Positions 50,301 to 62,100 of a stretch of DNA of 64,000 nucleotides are shown piece by piece. The position numbers and the translations under genes were made by a program. The notes under the pieces are model-generated. The model worked only from the letters and a program-made list of their open reading frames with translations, searched no databases and was not told the origin of the DNA. The stretch covers positions 5,520,157 to 5,584,156 of the forward strand of contig NC_029529.1 of NCBI RefSeq assembly GCF_001577835.2. Direction: 5' to 3'. Position 1 is the stretch's first letter, and each line of letters starts with the position of its first letter. The stretch is from Coturnix japonica. Its lineage: Eukaryota > Chordata > Aves > Galliformes > Phasianidae.

Positions 50301-53300
50301 AATAATATGTAATCTGCCAGAGTTTTCATCGCAGTGCTACAATGTCTATCTTAATTGTGATAAATTACTTCAAAATGAGTGGGTGTCAAATGAATTGATT
50401 GAAACAGTGCAGCATTACCACTTGCAAAATCTCTTCTAATGAAGGACTTCTTAAGTTTTGGGTTTCGTGAGGCTTTCAGTCCATAAACTCCCTGCTGGAG
50501 ATCCTTTCGTCTTCTGTCCCCATTCACAGAGAAGCAGCTGCTGAACTGCCTGGCTCAATCTGGCAATAGGAGCTTCCAGGAGGCTGAAGAGTCTCCTTCA
50601 AAATGAAGCAAAAACAGCCACATCTAGGAGATGCAATCAGTTATAAAGCTTTGTACACTGAAATGCCCTAAATGAACGTATCCGGACACAGCAGCACACT
50701 CTCTGCTTCAAGACAGTGGCAATTTGATTTTTCGTAACTAAAAGCAGTGCTGAGTATTCACATATCAATTTTGGTTGAAGTAGAGACTTCTCAACCATGG
50801 TTTATGGAGTGATTTGGATGTCAAATCTCACTCAGGCTCTGGGCTGCTCTGCCTCATGTTCCTTCAGGGCTGTGCAGCCTCAGCAGGGTATGGGCACTGC
50901 AGGACTGCTCCATCCTTTGGTTCTTCCTAGACCCATTTGGAAACTGCCAGCTGCACATACCCAAATATTCTGACTCTGGGACCATTGCAACATGCTGACA
51001 TTTCTGTGTGACCATCAGTGGCAGAAGGTTGTCTTCCCAGCAGAAAAATACTGTTAAACCAACACTGATCCAAAGGAAACTATGGAGCGTCTCACCACAT
51101 GTGGCCAAAAAGATGCTCATCCCTTTCCATTTCTCTCACCAAACCATTTCAGTCACCCCGTTGGAGGTGACAGTTGTTTTCCCAGCTGTCCCCTAAGGAG
51201 CCACAGTGTCAAGCCCTCTGATTGAATTACTATGGGTAATTTATGGGGAGATAAAATGGAATGAAAAGTAAAGTAACCAGAAATGAGATTATTTTTCAAG
51301 GTACATTTAACTTACTGTGACATTTGTGAGCAAGAACCTTTAACAGAAACAAGCAAGGCCCATTTGTCTGAGAGTTTAAATAATTAATTCCCAAGAAGAC
51401 AGACACAATTTCTCAGATTGTAATAATTATTTTAGACTAGATCAGAAGGATTAAGAGAAGCTTTGAGCTGGTCTAATAAAAAAGTCTACCAGGACCAGGA
51501 CAAGCAATGACAAATGGGATACTGCTGGAAAACCCTACACCAACACAGGGGTGAGTGGCTCAGCATGGATGATGCTCTGGGTACCAGGACTCACCTCCTC
51601 ATCCCATTGATTGCAAGTTCTTCAGCTGCAGGTAAATCAGGTTGTTTCCCCTTCTTTCTTTTAAAGCACAAATCCTTCATATTAAAGGCTGCTGAAGTCC
51701 ACATGAGCCATCCACCAGAGCAGTGCTTGAGTCCTTCATTTGGCCCCTGGTTTCCAAACATAACAAAAACAGGCACTTAGGAAGAAAGCGTTTAACCAAG
51801 TTGGTTTTAATTACTACGGAAATAGCTTGCTTAAGTCTGAGGTGAGTACATGGGAGTTCCTCATTTAATCCACAAGGTTTAGCTGATGCTCTGCAGCTGG
51901 GCAGAGCTCACAGCTGGTGCCTGGGGCTAAGCGAGGGCTGAAGAGTTTGTTACCAGCCCTGTCCTCCTCTGTGCCAGACCATTAAAAGTAATATCCCCTC
52001 TGCCTCTTCAAGTGAGATTTATATAGATTACATTATTTGTGAGTAATTAGGAACATGAATTAAGTTTGAATAGATTAACTATCTGCAATTATTCTTCCTG
52101 CGCTTATACCAGGCCTGAATGCTAATCTGAACGATGCTCTCCTTCCTCACAATGAAAAGTAAATGTGTTTGGCTTCTTTTTATTATTGAGATACCCTAAT
52201 CCAGGTTTGTGAGCCAAGGCCCACTCCCTGTGCAGAGCTTGTTACACAGGGCCCACTGATGGGGCAGCTTTCACATCAGGACTGTGGGAAACAGATTCAA
52301 AGTACACAGATGGTGTCCAACCTGCAGAAGGTGACAGCAGGGCCGAGGAATTTTAGTGCTTCTGAAAGAGGAAGTGCATTAATAAATTAAAGTTAGATGC
52401 AATGGATGGATGGCTGTGTTCTCTTTGGGGGGGAAAAAAAGTCACTTTATCTCTAAATCTACCAAATAGAATCAATTGTTCTTTCCACACTAAATGTGAT
52501 CCTGCTCAGCTTCACTTTGTCATTTGATCAGTTAAGCTCAAAAAGCAAATTAAACCATTGTATTAAACAAGGGAGATGCCTTAAGCAACACACTCAGAGC
52601 TGCATCCTTGCTAATGTGAAGTCAGGCCACCACAAGGCAGACCAATGCTATAGGCTGACTTCCAAGAAGCAAAGCGATCCAGCCAAGGTTCAGACCCTGA
52701 ACCTCTCTTAATTTATACCAGAAATAGCATTTTGCACAGTTAGAGACAGGCAGTTTCAAAGGGGAGACACAAAGGGGGTCTCACACTGTATGGGAACCAC
52801 AGAGCCCAAATCCAACAGATCTGCCCGCGCTGACACTGGTACACACATGGTCTCTTGAATCACCATATAGAAATCCCAAAGGGTCCTGGATAGGAGGATG
52901 AGCAGCACATATTGCTGCTGCCCCAGGAGAACATTTTCACCAGTCCTTTGGATTTGCAAGAGGATCTGAAGCAGTAATATTGCCAGGGATTTAGCTCTGA
53001 CAGCCCTTCCAGGCAGTAATAATTATTCTGACCTGCTTATATGGGACCATCACTTACGCATACAGATCAGGATGCTTGCAGCAGTTGGAAAGTAATTGTA
53101 GCTTTTTTTTTTTTCCTTGACAGGCAACCAAAATGAATTCCACTGCAACAGCAAGGATAGAAGTCTGATTACATATACAAAATAACCCAGACCAGCAGAT
53201 AAGTGGATAGAACAAAGGCTACCATGTTTATCACTATCTTAAAGGTTAATAAAACCCACTTAGTAGGAAGCTAATTTTTATGTTTTATTAATTGCCACCT

Positions 53301-56300
53301 CTGTATTACTTTAGTTCTAATTTATTTCTCAGTAGCAAGAGTTTAGCATCAGAGGAGGAAGGATGCAGTAAAACAGGAACTTCTGCTGGCAGAATGCACT
53401 TGGTACCTCCCAACCATCCAGAAAGCTCTTGGGTGAGCTCTGAAGCCCCCAGGTGGGCTTTCTGCCACTGAGCCCAGTGAAGCTGTCACTTGACAGGTAA
53501 CACCTCCGTGCTTATTGGTAGCACGTGTCTCCAGCCCATCACTCCACGGATCAGTCACCACAACGGCACCGCTCAGCCATTCACATCCAGTTTGATTTAT
53601 AACCCACTAAAAGTCAAGGGAAAGATCTGCCTTCAATTTTAGTGATTGTAGATAAGCTCCTAATTTCACGCTTTGTCCGGGATGCAGATAAAATGGATCT
53701 GAGAAAGGTTTTTCCCTTTGAAAATTAATCTTCTTTAAACTACTTCAAGATGCAGAATTATTTCTAAAATGCCCCATAATAGAAATAACTGGTGTACTTA
53801 AAATAAATGGATTTTACAGTAATCAGATTCTTCAGCCTGGCTTTTTATCCTGTTTATTGCCCTGTGAACCATTCCATCATAAACAGCAGCTCATACAAAT
53901 ACTGAAATAAGTCACTGTCAGCGAGCTCAGAGGAGCTGAAAGCTTTGCTGTAATCATGCAGCCAGAGCTCAGTAGCACCTGAAAATCACAGTGCCTTCCA
54001 TGTATTTATCTGATTCAATTACAAGGTGCTCTGTGGAACTGAAAATACTTTCCAAACACACTCATGCAAGAGCGCCAGAACGCTCAGTGCTTCCCAGCCT
54101 GTGGTCCCAGCTCTCTCACCCACCAGGGTACGGTGGCTCCATGGAGATGGGATGGATCCCATATCTGCCAGGAATCCTATAGTGGCACTTGAGTGTGTTT
54201 ATTAAAACTAGGTATATAATTATTAATGGATCTTGACTACAAAATGTAATTTGCCAAGAGACATGGCATGGCAGGAAGAATTTGTGTCCAAATATCCCAC
54301 CTTGATCATTTTCCAAGGGACAGAATGGGAGTGAGTTGTCCAAACAGCCAGCATGACATCTGGGAAGGGAAGCAATGTGGGGCTTACAATTCTTGGGTTG
54401 AATTCAAACCCCATTGTGAAACAGAAGCAATTCTCTAGGGAAATTAAATTTAATCTCAATACAGAGCATAAGCTACACCAAAATTAGAAAGCTTTTCGTC
54501 TGTATTTCACAAAGAAAATTAAGATACTCTATTAATTACCTCTTGTGTGCAGAGTGGGAGATCACTTGGAGATCCTAAAAGCTCCTTGGGGAAAGAGAAG
54601 ATGCTTTCCTTTCCACTCTGCTGGAGATACAAGCTTACAACTGCAACTGAGGTTTACACATGGAATATGACAGTGTGGGTCAAAACAGGCTCTGCAGAGC
54701 AGCTGGAGCCTTCATTAGGGATGCTGCAGTGTAGAGTTCTCTTTCTGACTCATCCCAATGCGTGGTTATGGTTTCAGTCTATGCTTTGCTGCTGCTCCAT
54801 CACTGTCCACTGCTCTACCTTTGCACAGCATAGAGTCCACCTGTTTTTTAATTGAAACTTTCTTTTTTCCCACATGCCTTCTTCTTTTTTTTAGTTTACT
54901 ACTATTTAACATATCTATTTTATCACTTCCATTCAGGAAGCAGAAGTAATATCAAGTGATAGGTGTGCTAATGAACAACTGGAATTCATTAAGTGGACAG
55001 TAATATATTTAGCAAGCGTGTTTGTGAATAACTCAAAGACTGAAGCCTGTTTGCCAAAAAAGATCTATTGAACAGCTAGGAACAAACAAATTAGTAAAAA
55101 ATCTAAACCCAGACCTGTTTATGTTGTTATGCATGTTAATGATAGAAGGAAAAGCTGTAAGCCCATCAATAAACCATTAATCACAATGACATGTGCTTGT
55201 TCCCATCATCTCAGCTGGCCTCTCTGGCTGCTCATGTTCTCACTCCGAGGTGTTGCTTATAGGATATTGCTGTCGCACCCCAGGGATCCTGGATCCCTGC
55301 TACCACTGAGCTGCTTGCACTGCTGGGCACTAGGATGCCTTCACCTGACATTGCCTGCAAAGGAAGGCACTGAAATATCCTCTCTTGTCCCTACCTGGAA
55401 GGAATATTTTTATTATTATCATGATTGTCTTGAGATGAAATGGTTTCATCTCATGCACCAGTGTTTTACAGAACTGGAAAGTTGCGTGCAGCACTGCATT
55501 ACAGCCTCAGCATTTGTGTGTGCAATTCCTTTTTGCTTCAGAATGAAAAGCAAATGGGAAGGGGGGGCGGAGTTGTGGGGGGTGGAATTTCCTGCATGGG
55601 TGAATTCAGCTCACAGACAAGTCCTAAGCGTGTGGGCAGATACAAGGAGATTTGGAGAGGCTTTGACATTCTCATAACAAGAGCAGTATAAATCCCTAAA
55701 GATGATTGATTTCGGGAAAAGAATTCAAAGTATCCACTGGTGTGAACCCATCTGCTGTAATAGAGATTTTCTTCACTTAATAGCATGACCCAAAATGGCA
55801 CCAGTCTGTACTCAGTATCCTGTGCAACAGAGATATTAAAAACACCCTCTTCCTGGTACTGGCAGAAGACTGACTGCACTAATGAGGTGAGATTCTGTAT
55901 TCTCTAGGGCAACCGAGAAATTAGGTTTAATTACAAGGAGAGCATCTCTGCTCTTTGAATACAGTGCATTGCAGATGAGGATGATTCACTTTACTCAATT
56001 GACCTGAGTACAGAGCAGGGCAACCCAAGCTGTAATCCCAAGGCTGTTATTCCAAGGCAGAGGACAGAAACCCTCACTCATCCTAACGCAGGTGCCAGTT
56101 ACATGCTTCATCTACAAACAAAACCATTTGCAAAGGAATCAGACTGCAAAATGATGTGAGAGGGGTCCTAATTCTCTTTCCAGGAAACTCAGCTGTGTTT
56201 GTTGACTGAGACAATAATTTAAAAGATGATACACTTCATAATAACTCCTGGTTTTCTCCCTTTCAGCAGCAGTTCTCAGAAATGTCACGGAGACTCCTCA

Positions 56301-58883
56301 GAACACATAGCAGTGAATAATCCTCTATTTGCAATGCCTGGACAAGCGCTCCCTACCCCTAAAGCCAGGTGAAAGAAGTTTGACCCCAGCCCTACCAGGG
56401 GACCACATCACCCTGGGCAAAGCCTCCTTCCACAACAACTGTGTTCTGGTTTCTTGTTCTGAATGAATAAATACATCCCTACCTCAGGGCACTGCAGCAT
56501 GTTACTATAAATCCTCAGTGCCCATTCTTCAGTGGTACATGGGGAGGACGTCGTGCTGGGAGTATTAAGCCGCTGAATTGCACGCCTGTGTCATGGAAAG
56601 GAAAGAAAACAGAATTGACAGCAGATCTGCTCTTCGTTAAGGCAATGAGGCTGTCCTAATTAGAGCTAATTGCAGCTTTCCATCACGTTAAATTGCTATG
56701 CAGAATGATTCAGGTTAGTCCATGGGTGAGTTGCACTGTCTCTCTCCCTTCTCCCTCCCCAGAATGTTAGATGATACATGTTTTTCTCCATGTACAAAAT
56801 GCAGGAAGCACTGCTCATGGGCCAGTGGCAAAGACAGGGCAAGTTGTGGTCTGAAACAGGCAGCAGCTCATTAAGAGTTGGTTACAGGTGCAGACGGATC
56901 CATTAGTACTCAGCTGAGCTGCAGCAATTGTGGGAGGGAAGCAGAGCCCTGCAGGCTGGTGAGGGAAGAGCTTGAGGAAGGAGAAAGCCATGCTGGTTCT
57001 CCAGGCACTGGGGCTGAGAGAGTGCTGCTGTGCAGCTTGCATCTCCCAGGTATTCATGGTAAATATGTCTGCTTGTCAAGGAGAATTTGAGCTTTTGCTG
57101 AACCACATAAACATCCAAAACCTTCCTACCTTTTTCTCCAGAAGCACAGTGCTTTCCTAGGCTCCCTTGTGCAGAGCAGAAAGGATGAGTCATTCTTCCA
57201 CTGTCCTCCAAAACTTCCCAGGAAGAGCTGACAACACCCCACTGCTGGGCATGACAAAAGAAATTCCACCCACAGTCCATTTCCAGCTAGTTCTGACTAA
57301 CACGTATATGCCTAATGGTGGGACCTGAATATGCAAGGCCACAGAGCATCAAAGCACAGTTATTTATAAGACACTATCTTTTCCAGGCATGCAAACAACG
57401 TAATTCAAGACCAGGCAAACATCTGTTGGCAACTGCTGCTCATGGCCTGGGTCTGCTCTGGCTCAGCTCCACACCATACCCCTGGCAGGAACTTTCTCCT
57501 CTTTGTTCCTCTTTCCCACCAGCACTCATCATCCTGAGATAAGAACCAAGCCTAATTATAGGTGTCAGCAAGAAGAGTTGTAGGCTTTGCTTCCCGGCAG
57601 GATGGCCAGCTTTGCCTTTGTCCTGCGAATTTGGTCTGTAGCCAAAAGTGAAATCAAGACAGAGAGACGTGATTTTTATGTAACAATGGATGATGTAGCT
57701 TTAGCACAAATGCATTTCGCCATAATTGCTCTTTTAATTTGTGATGGCTGTGCAGGAATAGGATTTTAAAATGCCCAGGCAGTCCATGGGAGGCCTTCAG
57801 ACTCCAATAACACTGGTAAGTGCTGCCAGCAGCTTTGCTCTTATGTTACTGCCAAGGAGAAAATGAAATCAACCCCTACAATTGTTGCACTAACCCCATG
57901 CTAACCTTGCTACTCCCATAAAGATTTAATGGGACTGACTTTCCATCAAAGACCAGCATGTCAATATCAAGACACCTGATTTAAACTCACCTAACAGACC
58001 TGTCAGCCCAACAGATCTGGCACCAGTGGCCCCAGTTCAGTCAGATTTGACCTCTAAGCATTTGTACCATGGAGACTTGAAGTGCTGATTGAATGAGGTT
58101 TTTCTTGGAATAAAGTAGCACAGATTCTTCTGAGCAAGGAGAAAGAGGTTCAGGTGGTGAACATGCATGTGTCACCTTCACTTTGAAGGGTCACTAGTGC
58201 TCTCTGTCACCTCATACCTTGGAGAGCATTGAAGTCACTGCTGCTGGGCATGGAAGCTGTTCTAAGCCTCAGACTTCAGCCACTTTTGGAAGAATAGTGC
58301 TGAGATGGCACTTGATGATGGATGGAATCTGTGCAGGGCATGCTAGGAAGGGCACTAGGAATACCACTGTCAGTGAGAGGATGCATTGCCTGCCTTCCTT
58401 GCAAAGGTTTGACTTCACAAATCCTCCCTAGGAGGGGCAGAAATGGCAACAAGTCCTTGACCAGGTGCTGACAGCCCCCAGTGCAGCAGAGGGAAGTGTG
58501 GGCAGGTCCAAAGATTTATTCCCAGGACTGCTACTGTCATGCTGCACAGACGGGAAGAAATCATTTAACCTCCCTGCCTTCTCTCCGCCGTTGTAAAACG
58601 ATTACCCTCAGACTGATGCTGTAGGAGTAGTCTCAGATGTCATGATGTGGCCAAGAAAAAGTGCACTCGGATGCTAAAAATACTTCTGATATGTGTCAAT
58701 GTCAAGTGTTCCTGCAGACTGCTGTTAGATGCTGCCCATCTTCCGCTTTTTCCTTAGAAACAGAAGAAAAAGGATGCTTTTGGGGGTAATGCAATGGAAA
58801 GCACATCAATGACACAAGAGTAGCAAGGTCTGAGTCTGCAGCAAGTGAGAATTTGCTCAAATGCAACAGCTCCGAGCACAGAA
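47353..58883. other. Intergenic, candidate regulatory blocks, no gene recognised
   Basis: About 11.5 kb with no supported exon. AT-rich, homeodomain-core-rich stretches lie at about 48030-48160, 51360-51450, 51960-52200, 53620-53830 and 56640-56720. Perfect inverted repeats occur at 47765-47780 and 55281-55299. A G-rich patch lies at 55554-55585. The 182-codon open frame at 55129-55677 shows no recognisable motif. Confidence 0.55.
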
Positions 58884-59119
58884 ATAAAGGGAAGAAACTG
58901 CTTACCTTCAGAAGTCCCTGGATATACAGGGATCACCAGCAAAGCACTCACACCTTCCCCCTACCAACCCTTAAATGAGGTCTGGGAAGGGGTGGATCCT
59001 GGCTCCAACCCTTCCAGTCACTCAGGTGTATTGCATACACCTGAGCTGCCCTGGGTTGGTCCTGCCTTCCTACCAGGTGCTCAATCACTGCTTCATGTCC
59101 TGACAGCATTTCTGCTATG
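58884..59119 (-). repeat. Dispersed repeat family, copy D
   Basis: Best match to copy C: AAAGGGAAGAAACTGCTTACC, AACCCTTAAATGAGGTCTGG, TCCAGTCACTCAGGTG, CACCTGAGCTGCCCTGGG, CAGGTGCTCAATCACTG and CATTTCTGCTATG. It holds the strongest internal hairpin, with perfect 11-base arms at 59021-59045. Confidence 0.78.
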
Positions 59120-62100
59120 TTTTGGCCATTGCTGGCTATGGATACAGGGTGCTGGGCTGAGCTCTTTGGTTTGGCAGCCAGCAAGCAAAGCACATCTGTG
59201 TGGCTGTCTCTGGAGCTGACCCACCTGAGCCCATTCTTCCAGAACTTCTTCTATCCCACACTGCATCTACCTGAATATGAAACACGAATCAGCACAATAA
59301 ACAGCGGTCTCCTAAATTATACCTAAATCACCACTCTCTGCCACCAAAAGCACGTCTTGCTGTCTGATGCATCCATGGCTTAACAAAAAATGTGTCCATG
59401 AAGGTATACTGAGCTATCAGTGGAAGTGTTCCTGCCTTGGCTGGTAGGAAGGGCTGAGAGAATGAACCCAAATATCAAAGAGAGGGATTCAGGCCTGCAT
59501 GCTTTGCTCTGCAATCACTGTGAGCCAGGAGAGTGCAAACACTGCTGCTGTAAAACAGTCATTCTTGGGGACATCATGCCTTGCTCAGGCTTTTCCTGCA
59601 CCCACTCCTATCTCTACTGTCTGGGCAAGGCAGAGCGGGGTAGCACAGCCCAGCAAACCAACCAGCAAAAACCATTTTAAAAGTGAAAAGTAGCAATTCC
59701 AAAACAAAGCCAGGAAGAAAAACACTGCTCCATCATTTCTACTCTGTTGTCCTCAGTCTGTCTCGGTCTCTGGAGTTTTTAACTTTTTAAAGATCATTCT
59801 GAGGACATGCATGCGGGCTCTGTGGAAAATAGCAATTATTATGTGCTATGGGGCTCTACCCATCATTACTTCCATATAAGTAGGCATGGTAAAGCTATTT
59901 CATTCAGCCTAGCAAATTAAATGAGCCCAGTTGCTGGAACGCAGAGCGGTGGTGTGATGAATGACATACCAGGTGAACCCTACCGGGGGATTAAAGCAAA
60001 CTTCCAAGTCATTTACAAAAGGGTAGAGCACCATTTATTTGCTTGGCACCATATAATTACAAGTAATCTAAAAACTGGAAGGGAAATTAAAGTGAAAAAT
60101 CAAAACTCGCTTTTGATCTGGAAACAAAACAACAAGGAGAAATATTTTCCTTCTCAGCTCATTTTGGTTTCAGTGGGACAAACCTACCTGAACACTGAAC
60201 GCCGGTGCTACACCAAGAACTCTCCCCTGGTCCTGATTTTACTTCCATGGTGTGTGCATAAACCTGAGCAAACACTTCCCACCATTGGGCAGAAGCTATG
60301 AGAGCTGTTCCCAAAGCTGTGCTGCTGTCCCCAATGGGAGCACCCCGAGAGTTGAGCAGCATACCCAACCCACACCTAAATCCTAGAAGATCAACTAATG
60401 CTAATCATACCAAACCTATTGTCTAAGATGGATATTTGCCCTAAGTCCCGTCTGAGAGGTCATTCGGCCAAACAAAGCTGCTCTTTATGCAACAGGAAGG
60501 CAGACACAAGGGAAGATGGATATGTTATTTATGACCACTGCAAAGTCCCGTTTCTATTTAACAAAGGCTTAACTCAAAATTGAGATTCAAATCTTTCAGG
60601 ATTTCCTCAGTCAGGCTTCAGAACAGGGCCTGAAGCGCCTACAAGCCTGACAGCTTGCAGATGAGCTTTAATGATCAATGTTGCAGCTTGGAGCTGCTGT
60701 AGTGAATTTTAAGTGCTGCTTGGATATGCAGCAGCTTCCCAGCAAGGCCTGGTTCATGGTGACCAGGCCTCGTTAGGCTGCACCTCGTTAGCACTGAGCT
60801 TGGACAGTGCATCGCAGACCTGCCTCCAGACTTGCACTATCAGCCTCGCTTAGCATCACTTCCATTTGTTAATTAAAAGGCTGTGAGTGGTGTTCAGCTG
60901 AAGTCTGTGTACCAGAACTGAGCAGACTCAAACCAAGGCCAGCAATGATGTCTGTGGGTTCCTTCTGTGTTGGCTGGCCTGGTTGCCCTCCATTAGCTCT
61001 TCATTAGAGACCATCAGCAGTGCTGGTGCTTGGGCAACCTCGTGTAAGGCTAATTAACCAGCATGCCTCCAGCTTCCCATTGGCAAACATTGCCCTGCAT
61101 GAGCAGGGAAAGCCTCCCATGTCCCCCAGACAGCTTATCTAATTGTAATTTCTTCTCATGCACAAAGCTTTCAGTTCCTCTCAGGCTTTGGCTGGAAATA
61201 TTTTCTCCCTCTTGTGAAATCACTGCTTTCAGGCTATTCAGCAACTTGTTCTTAAACAGTCCCCAATTATCATTCACACGCTGATATTTAAGTTCCAATT
61301 TACTCATAATTATTTTTGGCTTTATGCAATTGGCTGCTTAAAAGCACCACGCAGTCATGCACACATATATATGTACTTTATCCTATTAAATCCCATTGTC
61401 GGTTGGGGATTACTATATTAAAGGCTCTGTGAACTCTTTCCTGGCTGACATGGCAGCGCACACGGAGCTGCTCTTCACTTTTTCCACTTGCTGCTGGAGT
61501 TCAGCACAGTGGAGGCATTAACCCCAGCCCTGCACACAACCTGCTGCTCCCCCTGTGCAATGCTGAACACGTTTCAGGAGTGCCAGAGGGCTGTTGTGTT
61601 CCAGCATCACCCCCCAGGCAGAATGCCGGGAGGAATCTGAGTTTAATATTTAATGTTTCCATAGGAATCAGCTGTGTTTCTGCCATGTGATGCAGATGTT
61701 GTCATGGCACAGAGCCCCAGCCTTGGGAGGGAGGAGAGAAAGTAAACAGACGTCCCTCTCACCAAGTTCAGTGCTATGGAAAAATCCATATGAAACATGC
61801 CTTCTTATTTAGGGAGCTGGAGACAAGTCAAGAACTTGAGCCATTATATAGAAAGATTAAAAACAAATATGCCTTCACATGCAGCACTTCTAGCACACCT
61901 GCTAGGGCATCTCCAGCACTCGGTACCTGGAACAAAGGTTCTCAGTGCTTGTCCCGAACCACAAACAAAGTAATTAGAAAAATTAATCTGCTATAGGCCA
62001 GACCCATTTTGGCATGCCAGTGCTGCAAAGAAAAGCATGGCTTTGACGGTCAATCCTTTGTGACCCTTCCATTCTCCATGGGTATGTGTATTTCCAAGCT

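Noticed and set aside
55554-55585. G-rich patch as a G-quadruplex
   Set aside because: There are several G runs, but the spacing requires a loop longer than the usual 1-7 bases, so a stable quadruplex is doubtful.
55129-55677. 182-codon open frame on the + strand
   Set aside because: It has no recognisable domain, no CpG promoter, no clear splice context and a residue composition typical of translated non-coding DNA. Chance open frames of this length are expected in 64 kb.
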